From positions 1 through 12,121 of the forward strand of contig JACRAO010000116.1 in the NCBI GenBank assembly GCA_016213345.1: a stretch of 12,121 nucleotides of DNA, written 5' to 3'. This DNA is from Bdellovibrio sp. (lineage in GTDB: Bacteria; Bdellovibrionota; UBA1018). The stretch's first letter is position 1, and each line of letters opens with the position of its first letter. Shown here in pieces: positions 6,568-12,121 of the stretch. Under the pieces are notes generated by a model that was not told the origin of the DNA, did not search any database, and saw only the letters and a program-made list of their open reading frames with translations. The position numbers were made by a program, and so were the translations under genes.

Positions 6568-8111
6568 TTAAAGCTAATTTGAATTTTAAAATTTGGGAAA
6601 TCACGTTGCTCACGTTCTCTCTGGTATGTTTTGCTGGATCTGTCTTAATTTATTATAATGAAATTTCACTTCGTAAATATATTTTAGGTTGGGAAGAAGA
6701 GCAGGGTATCACTCAAGTTGGTAAATTAGGCGATAAATCTGGCTTAGTGAGAAGACAACTTAATCAAGAAATCGAATTTCGTTCTATTGAAAAAACAGAA
6801 GATCTCTTTAATTTTGATACAATAGTAACAAATCCTAACGGTGCAGCTACTGTTACCTTAAATGACGGCGGTAGTATTGAGCTTGGTCCAAATACTATGG
6901 TGCGTTTAAGTTTTGAGTCTAAGCTATCGCTTCAAGGAATATCTAGAGCAGCTACCATATTAGTTGTTGTTGGTAAAGTCACAGGCCAAGCCAAAGACAT
7001 GAAAATTGAATTAAAATCAAGAGACAAAGTAATCTCCTTAACAAAAGATAGACAAAGTAAAATGGAAGTTTCAGAGGCTCCATTAATAAAGGCCAAACCT
7101 GAGCTTGCACTTCTAACCACGGCAGTCGCGCCACCTCCTCCTGTGAGTGCGGGAGTTGAGATCAAGCTTCTCACACCTAAAGAAGGAGAAATGTTACATA
7201 TTAGTAAAGACACTCAAATCTTAGAGAAAAAAGTTGAACTTACTTGGAAAATTGAGCCATCTTCTGTTTCAAAACAACTACTTGTGCTCAGTCGGGTTGA
7301 AAAAACTGAAAATGGAGAACTCAAAATACAAGAAATATATAAAAAACAAGTAACATCAGATGAGCAAGGCAGTGGTCAAGAAACACTTTCTATCAAATCA
7401 CCAGGTGGATATCGTTGGGAACTTAAACAATCTGACGGTACTTTGTTTCAAGAGAAAAACTATTTTTCCGGGTTTAAAATTAATCCAGAATTTGAAGGGA
7501 TAGAAGTACTTTCGCCACTTGTGGGTGGACAATTAATACAGAGCAATAAATACTTAGGGGCTGGAAAAAAGACTTTTGACATCACCTTACAATGGAAGCC
7601 ATACAAAGACGCAAAAAACTATAATATACAAATTATAGATTCACCAAAAGCAAATAAAAAGATTTTAGAGAAGACAGCAGATAAAGCCTCATATTCTTTT
7701 AATAAAGGAAAAATTATATCAGGGAAAATTTATTATAAAATTTCTACCAAACTTCCTTCTGGATTTATTGCCAGTTCAAGCCCAACTGAATTTAATTTTA
7801 ATTTTCTACCCCCAATACTTGTTAAGCCTTTAGACAAGGCTATTATGCAAAAAAAGGATCTAACAGAAGCTAATAATAAAGTATTGCTCACATGGCAAAA
7901 GACTAGTTTTACTGAAGGTTATAATTTAGAAGTTGCTACAGAATCTGAATTTAAAAAACCTGTTTTACAAAAAGATTTAAAAGACAATTTTTTTGTATTC
8001 AAACCAGCTTCGCCTGGACAATTTTTTTGGCGGGTTCGCAGCTATTCTGAAACAGCAAAGAGTGCCTTTAGTGCCCCCGCAGCGTTTGAAGTTAAATTAG
8101 AGGGGAAATAA
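6564..8111 (+). CDS. FecR-domain envelope protein with three Ig/Fn3-like repeats
   Basis: A 515-residue protein with an N-terminal membrane helix at about 12-31 and the rest probably periplasmic. Residues about 50-160 form a FecR-type domain, with a NPNGAATVTLNDGGSIELGP core followed by a LVVVGKVTG strand. This fold occurs in FecR sigma regulators and in other envelope proteins. A short proline run (190-193) leads to three repeated beta domains starting near 200, 313 and 416, each opening with a pattern like LLTPKEGEML / VLSPLVGGQL / LVKPLDKAIM and containing a T-W or Q-W plus a late R/W strand, as in Fn3 or Ig-like folds. It overlaps the phosphatase stop by 4 bp, so the two are translated together. 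An input role for the partner switch is therefore inferred. It is not a classic FecR, since no FecI sigma or TonB receptor gene is present. Confidence 0.82.
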   Translation: MIKANLNFKIWEITLLTFSLVCFAGSVLIYYNEISLRKYILGWEEEQGITQVGKLGDKSGLVRRQLNQEIEFRSIEKTEDLFNFDTIVTNPNGAATVTLNDGGSIELGPNTMVRLSFESKLSLQGISRAATILVVVGKVTGQAKDMKIELKSRDKVISLTKDRQSKMEVSEAPLIKAKPELALLTTAVAPPPPVSAGVEIKLLTPKEGEMLHISKDTQILEKKVELTWKIEPSSVSKQLLVLSRVEKTENGELKIQEIYKKQVTSDEQGSGQETLSIKSPGGYRWELKQSDGTLFQEKNYFSGFKINPEFEGIEVLSPLVGGQLIQSNKYLGAGKKTFDITLQWKPYKDAKNYNIQIIDSPKANKKILEKTADKASYSFNKGKIISGKIYYKISTKLPSGFIASSSPTEFNFNFLPPILVKPLDKAIMQKKDLTEANNKVLLTWQKTSFTEGYNLEVATESEFKKPVLQKDLKDNFFVFKPASPGQFFWRVRSYSETAKSAFSAPAAFEVKLEGK

Positions 8112-8117
8112 TCTATC

Positions 8118-8315
8118 TCATTGATGATCTTCTAGATCTTTAGGGTGGTTTTTGGGTGGTGGGGGTAGATATTCGCTATCTTTCCCTTGAAGGCCTTTTT
8201 TAAATGCGCCAAGTGCTTTTCCCAAGGCATGCCCTAACTCAGGGAGTCTCCTATGGCCAAAAAGTAAAACAACGACTGCCAGAATAATTAAGTGACCTAA
8301 ACTTAGTCCAAACAT
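8118..8315 (-). CDS. tatA: Twin-arginine translocase subunit TatA/E
   Basis: This 65-residue protein has the standard TatA plan. It has an N-terminal transmembrane helix at about 4-19, an FG hinge at 19-20, an amphipathic helix at 22-42 (LPELGHALGKALGAFKKGL) and a polar proline-rich tail (YLPPPPKNHPKD). TatA oligomerises around TatBC to pass folded proteins with RR signal peptides across the inner membrane. The polar residue early in the membrane helix is H8, where TatA often has Gln and TatB has Glu, so TatA/E fits better than TatB. No tatB or tatC is in the window, so this is an orphan locus. It converges on the FecR-domain gene with only six bases between stops. No clear ribosome site precedes its ATG. 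Confidence 0.9.
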   Translation of the reverse strand: MFGLSLGHLIILAVVVLLFGHRRLPELGHALGKALGAFKKGLQGKDSEYLPPPPKNHPKDLEDHQ

Positions 8316-8346
8316 GATTGCTAATTAACATAATTGTGTAGAATTC

Positions 8347-8367
8347 ACTATGGAAAAACAACATAGT
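8347..8367. promoter_or_regulatory. Inverted repeat between divergent tatA and oxidoreductase genes
   Basis: ACTATG (8347-8352) and CATAGT (8362-8367) form a perfect 6-bp inverted repeat with a 9-base centre in the 73-bp divergent spacer. It could be an operator affecting either gene. A 6-bp match in AT-rich DNA can arise by chance, and I find no convincing -35/-10 pair beside it. Confidence 0.3.
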
Positions 8368-8388
8368 TCTTGTTACTAATTAAGATCT

Positions 8389-9093
8389 ATGTCTGCCCAA
8401 GATTATATTTGTACTGTAAAATCCGTAAGATATCTTACACCTACCGTCTTTGAATTATCTTTTGAAGTCACCAAACCTTTTGATTTCAAAGGGGGGCAGT
8501 TTATCAGTGTTGTAATCCCAAAAGCTGGCCCACAGGGGAGGGATTTGAGACGGGCTTATTCCATTGCATCACACGCTGAAAAACGTCCTATTGAGCTTTG
8601 TGTTAAAAGAGTAGAGCATGGACCTGGAACGGCTTATATGTCAGAACTGCATCCAGGTGAAAATTTCAGCATTTATGCCCCATATGGTGATTTTATATAT
8701 AAACCAAAACACAATAAACGGGTGTGTTTTGTTGCAACAGGCACTGGTGTCGCGCCTTTTCGTTCTATGGTTTTTTCGAAATCATTTATAGAACAACCGC
8801 CTATTTCAACATTCTGTTTATTTGGCATAAGAGACGAATCTGAAATCATCTATAAAGAGGATTTTCAAAATAAAAGTGATATTAAATGGATTCCAGCTCT
8901 TTCTCGCCCATCTTCAACATGGACTGGCTTTAAAGGACGTGTTACAGACTACCTGCGTGCATTTGGTTCTAGCTGGCTTGAAACTGAATATTATCTATGT
9001 GGCAATGGGGCAATGATCCAAGAAGTAAAAGAAATTTTAAAAAATAATGGCGTGACTAAAGAGTCTATGCATCAGGAAATTTATTATAAATAA
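8389..9093 (+). CDS. FAD/NAD(P)H-binding oxidoreductase, ferredoxin-NADP reductase family
   Basis: A 234-residue soluble flavoprotein. Residues 1 to about 100 are an FAD-binding barrel with RAYSIAS (55-61), the R-x-Y-S motif that holds FAD, and GPGTAYMSEL (78-87), the glycine/serine-type phosphate-binding segment. From about 110 is the nucleotide-binding domain with GTGVAPFRS (118-126) and CGNGAMI (204-210), ending with QEIYYK. The length fits a two-domain reductase without an attached ferredoxin or globin domain. Such enzymes move electrons between NAD(P)H and a carrier or partner oxygenase; the partner is not visible here. No strong ribosome site precedes the ATG, and the spacer to tatA holds a small inverted repeat. 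The next gene starts after one base, suggesting an operon. Confidence 0.88.
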   Translation: MSAQDYICTVKSVRYLTPTVFELSFEVTKPFDFKGGQFISVVIPKAGPQGRDLRRAYSIASHAEKRPIELCVKRVEHGPGTAYMSELHPGENFSIYAPYGDFIYKPKHNKRVCFVATGTGVAPFRSMVFSKSFIEQPPISTFCLFGIRDESEIIYKEDFQNKSDIKWIPALSRPSSTWTGFKGRVTDYLRAFGSSWLETEYYLCGNGAMIQEVKEILKNNGVTKESMHQEIYYK

Positions 9094-9094
9094 T

Positions 9095-10348
9095 ATGCTC
9101 TCTCCTTTTTGGAAAAAATTTTTACCAGTTATATTAATTCTAGGTGCTCTGCTACGTCTTATATGGATAGAAGACTTAGAGTATAAATATGATGAAAAAT
9201 ACATATTTGGCAAAACACAAACAGTTGGAGTGAGCGAACATTTTCCCCTAATAGGAATGGCTTCGGGCGTGGGAACAGTAAATCCTGGATTAGGTCTTTG
9301 GATTTTTATAGGACTTGGTAAAGTTTTTCACATAAAGACGCCGGCTGAGTTAACTAGGGCAGTACAGATCATAAATGTTATTGCTCTTTTTCTTTTGGCT
9401 TTTTTTATTTTAAAATTTGTCATCCCGCCAGAAAAAGAAATGTGGCTTTGGGGGTTGGCACTAACTGCTATAAATCCATTTGCAGTGCTGTTTTCAAAGA
9501 AAATATGGCAACAAGAATTGTTGCCTTTTTTTTGTGTACTTTTTTTAATGAGTTTTTGGAAAAAACACACAAAAACAGGAGCTTTTTTCTGTGGATTGCT
9601 TGGAATAGTGCTGGGCCAAATCCATATGTCAGGATTTTTTCTGTTTGCAAGTGTTTGTGTATGGATTTTACTGTCTAGAAAAAGTATAAAATTTTTTTAC
9701 TGGTTTATGGGCACTCTTGTCGGCATTGTTCCTATGCTGCCGTGGATTTATCATATTTTTGCATACCCTGAAATTCAAAAGGCATTTAACCACAGCTGGG
9801 AGCTTACAAAATTTACTGACACATCTTATTGGATGCGCTGGGTGACCGGGGCTTTGGGCGTGAATTTAAAATATAGCCTGGGTAATCATTTTTCAGATTT
9901 TCTCACATATCCTATTATTTTTAGTCAAAAAACTTATTTTTTAAAATTGATCTATCTCTTGCTTGTTATATCTGGAGTTAGTATTATTTGTAAAATTATT
10001 TATAATTTATATAAAAATAAAAAAAGTGTCTTATATTTTTTTTCTGGCAAAGAAAATAATACAGTAATGTTGCAAAATGCTTATTTTTTTGGTTCTGGAG
10101 CTATCATGGCTATATGTGGTTTTACAATTTACATGCATTATTTTATTGTAACCTTTCCTATGCAGTGGGTTTTTCTAGCTAGACAAGTATTAATCAATTT
10201 CAAAAAAAGCAAACACCTACTATGGATAATTTGGGTTAGTCAGTTGATTTTCACTATTGGCTTTCTCGGATATATTCATGTCAAAGGGGGAGCACCGGAA
10301 GGTGACTATGGAATAGTGTATCGACTTTTACCACAGGATAAGAAATAA
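9095..10348 (+). CDS. Polytopic GT-C-type membrane glycosyltransferase (GT39/ArnT-like), probable
   Basis: A 417-residue inner-membrane protein with about nine or ten hydrophobic helices. The first, around 9-26, is followed by an extracytoplasmic loop with LEYKYDEKY (D33, E34). That acidic pair after the first helix is typical of GT-C enzymes that transfer sugars from polyprenyl-phosphate donors. A further clue is the NPGLGLWIFIGLGKVF stretch, resembling the conserved segment after the first loop. Acceptor and sugar cannot be read from the sequence. Translation starts one base after the stop of the oxidoreductase gene, with AGGA only far upstream, so coupling is likely. Proteins of this type are poorly conserved, so the family call is moderate. 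Confidence 0.65.
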   Translation: MLSPFWKKFLPVILILGALLRLIWIEDLEYKYDEKYIFGKTQTVGVSEHFPLIGMASGVGTVNPGLGLWIFIGLGKVFHIKTPAELTRAVQIINVIALFLLAFFILKFVIPPEKEMWLWGLALTAINPFAVLFSKKIWQQELLPFFCVLFLMSFWKKHTKTGAFFCGLLGIVLGQIHMSGFFLFASVCVWILLSRKSIKFFYWFMGTLVGIVPMLPWIYHIFAYPEIQKAFNHSWELTKFTDTSYWMRWVTGALGVNLKYSLGNHFSDFLTYPIIFSQKTYFLKLIYLLLVISGVSIICKIIYNLYKNKKSVLYFFSGKENNTVMLQNAYFFGSGAIMAICGFTIYMHYFIVTFPMQWVFLARQVLINFKKSKHLLWIIWVSQLIFTIGFLGYIHVKGGAPEGDYGIVYRLLPQDKK

Positions 10349-10392
10349 AAATTTTATTTTGCCACAAATTTTAATTCTGATATGAATAACCC

Positions 10393-10397
10393 AGGAG
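10393..10397 (+). promoter_or_regulatory. Shine-Dalgarno site that fixes the start of the membrane protein
   Basis: AGGAG lies inside the longer open frame, eight bases before the ATG at 10406. It supports the internal start over the ATG at 10382. Confidence 0.6.
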
Positions 10398-10405
10398 ATA
10401 AAAAA

Positions 10406-10924
10406 ATGACAGAAACCACACAAGATATGCAAGATATAAAGATGGTGCAAAAATGGTTAAGATTTGATCCACTTCGCTGGTTGGCTGGAGCAATGGGTGG
10501 ACTTTTATCTGGAGCAGTTGGGATCATTATTGGCTCTCTTTATTGTTATTATTCCGGGCATGAAATCTGGTTTTTTTTAAAGCTTGGGGCATTACCCGCG
10601 TTAGGTGCTAATGCTACAGAAATAGGACTATATAGTAACGCTATTTTTACTGGATTTTTATTTTATGAAGGCATGGCACTAATTTTGGGTGTAGTTTTTT
10701 CTCATTTCACTTGGACAAATTCGTTTTTTCCTCTTTTAGTGATGGGCCTAGTGTGGGGAATTTTTACCTGGATTTTTATTTTTAATCTTTTTATTCAATC
10801 AATACCACAGGTACTAGCAGCAGAAATAAGACCAGGAGCTACTTTACCTTTGTGTCTCGTATTTGGATTTGCTTTGATTTCGGTAGCATTTTTTGATCGT
10901 GTGCTACGCGGAGGTAGCACATAG
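10406..10924 (+). CDS. Four-helix integral membrane protein of unknown function
   Basis: I prefer the ATG at 10406 because AGGAG at 10393-10397 stands eight bases before it. An in-frame ATG at 10382 has no ribosome site and would add eight residues. The 172-residue product begins with a polar tail (MTETTQDMQDIKMVQKW) and has four hydrophobic stretches at about 25-49, 80-101, 106-130 and 145-163, with no signal peptide. The first helix is Gly-rich (GAMGGLLSGAVG). The second includes FYEGM, and a short PQVLAAEIRPG loop lies between helices three and four. I recognise no family. It follows the glycosyltransferase by 57 bases on the same strand and may share its transcript. The end is followed by a 145-bp spacer. 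Confidence 0.7.
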   Translation: MTETTQDMQDIKMVQKWLRFDPLRWLAGAMGGLLSGAVGIIIGSLYCYYSGHEIWFFLKLGALPALGANATEIGLYSNAIFTGFLFYEGMALILGVVFSHFTWTNSFFPLLVMGLVWGIFTWIFIFNLFIQSIPQVLAAEIRPGATLPLCLVFGFALISVAFFDRVLRGGST

Positions 10925-10932
10925 CCCCCCGT

Positions 10933-10959
10933 CTGACACTTTTCAGTATTATTTGTCAG
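10933..10959. repeat. Short inverted repeat in spacer after membrane protein
   Basis: CTGACA (10933-10938) and TGTCAG (10954-10959) pair perfectly across 15 bases. No T-run follows, so it is not a standard intrinsic terminator. It could be an operator upstream of the secreted-protein gene, or chance. Confidence 0.25.
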
Positions 10960-11014
10960 CTCTCGTTATTGAACACACAACTGAATTCAAGCTAATCATA
11001 ACATTACAAATCGT

Positions 11015-11042
11015 TTGAACAGTTTAACTCAGACGATAAGAA
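11015..11042 (+). promoter_or_regulatory. Possible promoter for secreted-protein gene
   Basis: TTGAAC (11015-11020), a 16-bp spacer and TAAGAA (11037-11042) could form a sigma70-type promoter about 30 bases before the ATG at 11070. A second TTGAAC at 10969-10974 is an alternative -35. The matches are modest and the DNA is AT-rich. Confidence 0.3.
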
Positions 11043-11069
11043 AAACTTGAAACCTATTAGGAGGGTAAT

Positions 11070-11630
11070 ATGAAAAAGAAATACTTAGTAATATTGTTAG
11101 TTAGTCTGTTTGGTGCATTTTCGTCTATGGCACAAGCTTTAGAGCTTAGGGTGGCACCATTAGCAGTAGATGTGAAAGTTGAAGCAATCGGCTTTAAAAT
11201 TTTAAAAACCGAAAGGGCAGCAATTATCTTAACCGGTCAATTAGCTAAAGATGTAGCAGAAGTGGCTCATTATCCCATCAATGTTGCAACAGAGATGGTT
11301 CTTTTGACAGGAGAGGAAGTAAATAATTTTGTACTTCCAATTATAAAAAACTCTATGCACTTAGGTAAAAACATTTTGGTGCAAACCACAGAACTTGCCG
11401 AGTTTGCGGTCAAAACTGCTGTCAATGCTCTAAAAGAAGGCGCTACATTAGTAGCTAATATGCCGCGTGAAGTATTGAAAACATTATTCAAAATCAGCAA
11501 AGCGCCAGTAGTTGTACTCAAAAATTCAGATATTATTTTCTTAAAAGCTGGGGGAGAAATATTAGGTGCAGCAATTGATGTGCTTTGCACAGCGCTAAAA
11601 TTACTAACCTTTGGACTTTTTGGATGTTAA
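11070..11630 (+). CDS. Secreted protein of unknown family
   Basis: The start is secure: AGGAGGG at 11059-11065 lies just upstream of the ATG. Residues 1-23 are a classical Sec signal peptide (MKKK, hydrophobic core, cleavage after AQA), leaving 163 residues. The mature protein opens with ELRVAPLAVDVKVEAIG. It then consists largely of alternating hydrophobic/polar helices rich in Ala, Val and Leu, with repeated phrases such as NVATEMVLLTGEEVNNF, TAVNALKEGATLVANM and LGAAIDVLCTALKLL, suggesting an amphipathic helical bundle or membrane association. It ends with LFGC, and two cysteines near 173 and 186 could pair. I recognise no family. It is flanked by its own spacer and a strong terminator, so it is probably a single-gene transcript. 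Confidence 0.8.
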   Translation: MKKKYLVILLVSLFGAFSSMAQALELRVAPLAVDVKVEAIGFKILKTERAAIILTGQLAKDVAEVAHYPINVATEMVLLTGEEVNNFVLPIIKNSMHLGKNILVQTTELAEFAVKTAVNALKEGATLVANMPREVLKTLFKISKAPVVVLKNSDIIFLKAGGEILGAAIDVLCTALKLLTFGLFGC

Positions 11631-11654
11631 TTTAAACTCAATTCTCAATCATGC

Positions 11655-11693
11655 AACCCTCGTATGGAATAATACCTAGACGAGGGTTTTTTT
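11655..11693 (+). terminator. Intrinsic (Rho-independent) terminator
   Basis: AACCCTCGT (11655-11663) pairs perfectly with ACGAGGGTT (11680-11688), giving a 9-bp stem with a 16-base loop, and the stem runs into a T tract (11687-11693). It lies 25 bases after the stop of the secreted-protein gene. Confidence 0.9.
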
Positions 11694-11712
11694 ATAGGCA
11701 TATATTGCCTAT
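11694..11712. repeat. Second hairpin directly after terminator, upstream of coiled-coil gene
   Basis: ATAGGCA (11694-11700) and TGCCTAT (11706-11712) form a perfect 7-bp inverted repeat around TATAT, followed by TTTTC. It abuts the terminator without a gap. It may act as a back-up terminator, or as an operator overlapping a weak -35 (TTGCCT, 11705-11710) for the next gene. Confidence 0.45.
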
Positions 11713-11745
11713 TTTCTTAAACAATAAATAACATAACATAAGAGT

Positions 11746-12121
11746 ATGGACATCCAAAGTTCTCACAATGCCTTAAGAAATCAGATTGCTTCGGAAGAAG
11801 AGCGTTTTGAACAAGCTTTGTTGCAAAGAAAAGCTCAACAGCAAGATACATTAGACAATATAGATTTAGAACACAAAAAAGATATTGAAAATATAAAACA
11901 ATTTTATAAAAAGCAAGAAGATGATTTGGAAACTGCTTATAAAGTTGAGCTTTCTCGTAAAAAAGAAAATTATGAAAAAGATTTAGACGACACAAGAAAA
12001 GGGTTTTCAAAAGAAATCACACAAGAAAAAGAAGCGCAAGAAAAAGAATTTGATAAACTCAGAGAGCGCGAATCTGCACGCATTGAGTCGTACAGGAAAA
12101 AACAGGAAGAAACGCTAGAAA
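11746..12121 (+). CDS. Charged coiled-coil protein, 3' partial
   Basis: Open from the ATG at 11746 to the window edge, giving 125 residues. The product starts MDIQSSHNALRNQIASEEER and is then almost entirely Glu, Lys, Gln, Asp and Arg with regularly spaced Leu/Ile/Tyr/Phe. There is no proline or signal peptide, as expected for a long cytoplasmic coiled coil. Only an AAGAG tight against the start could serve as a ribosome site, and the best -10-like sequence, TAACAT at 11729-11734, would place the transcript start only about five bases upstream. The start is therefore less certain, though stops lie close upstream. I recognise no family; low-complexity coiled coils give misleading similarities. 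Confidence 0.75.
   Translation, partial: MDIQSSHNALRNQIASEEERFEQALLQRKAQQQDTLDNIDLEHKKDIENIKQFYKKQEDDLETAYKVELSRKKENYEKDLDDTRKGFSKEITQEKEAQEKEFDKLRERESARIESYRKKQEETLE

Noticed and set aside
6932..7213. Minus-strand frame within the FecR-domain gene
   Set aside because: It is antisense to the FecR and proline-linker region and has no independent evidence.
9328..9678. Overlapping open frames inside the membrane glycosyltransferase
   Set aside because: They are shadows of a continuous polytopic protein, with no ribosome sites or known motifs.
10382..10408. Start of the membrane protein at 10382
   Set aside because: It has no ribosome site, while AGGAG precedes the ATG at 10406.
10984..10991. 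TGAATTCA-type palindrome as an operator
   Set aside because: It is an eight-base palindrome with no second copy or promoter context, easily due to chance.
11717..12010. Minus-strand open frame at the right end
   Set aside because: It mirrors the coiled-coil gene; its Leu/Phe-rich product is the reverse complement of Lys/Glu codons.

Overview
The window is AT-rich bacterial chromosome, densely packed with genes on both strands. Secreted and inner-membrane proteins, a TatA translocase subunit, a FecR-domain envelope protein and a family-5 solute-binding protein point to a Gram-negative cell. The partner-switching regulators (SpoIIE-type phosphatase, STAS antagonist, RsbW-like ATPase) and the generally low GC would suit a Bdellovibrionota/Oligoflexia-like lineage. 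That placement is inferred from gene content only. I see no rRNA, tRNA, CRISPR, IS element or phage gene.

Layout. At the left edge is the 3' part of a gene with three YcaO-like (or dsRBD-like) G-x-G/helix motifs. It converges on a minus-strand pair sharing a recognisable sigma70-type promoter: a 53-residue exported peptide (2224-2385) followed by a membrane-anchored family-5 peptide-binding protein (649-2190). Next on the minus strand are maf, a degenerate-receiver/GHKL ATPase and a STAS-zinc-ribbon protein, transcribed as STAS > ATPase > maf. Divergent from these, across a 56-bp gap, is a membrane-bound SpoIIE/PP2C phosphatase that overlaps by 4 bp a large FecR/Ig-like envelope protein. tatA converges on that gene. 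A plus-strand run follows: a FAD/NAD(P)H oxidoreductase, a GT-C-type membrane glycosyltransferase, a four-helix membrane protein, and a secreted protein of unknown family that ends in a clear intrinsic terminator. The window closes inside a charged coiled-coil gene.

How the genes may work together. The phosphatase, STAS protein and ATPase have the parts of a partner-switching circuit: the phosphatase would sense through its periplasmic segment and dephosphorylate the STAS serine, and the STAS protein would then sequester the kinase-like ATPase from its target. No sigma factor is visible, so the output is unknown. The overlapping FecR protein could be the envelope-side input. The short exported peptide encoded just upstream of a peptide-binding protein without ABC permeases is the most intriguing unexplained arrangement. 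It could be a peptide signal with its receptor or, with the neighbouring YcaO-like gene, a modified peptide; both are hypotheses.
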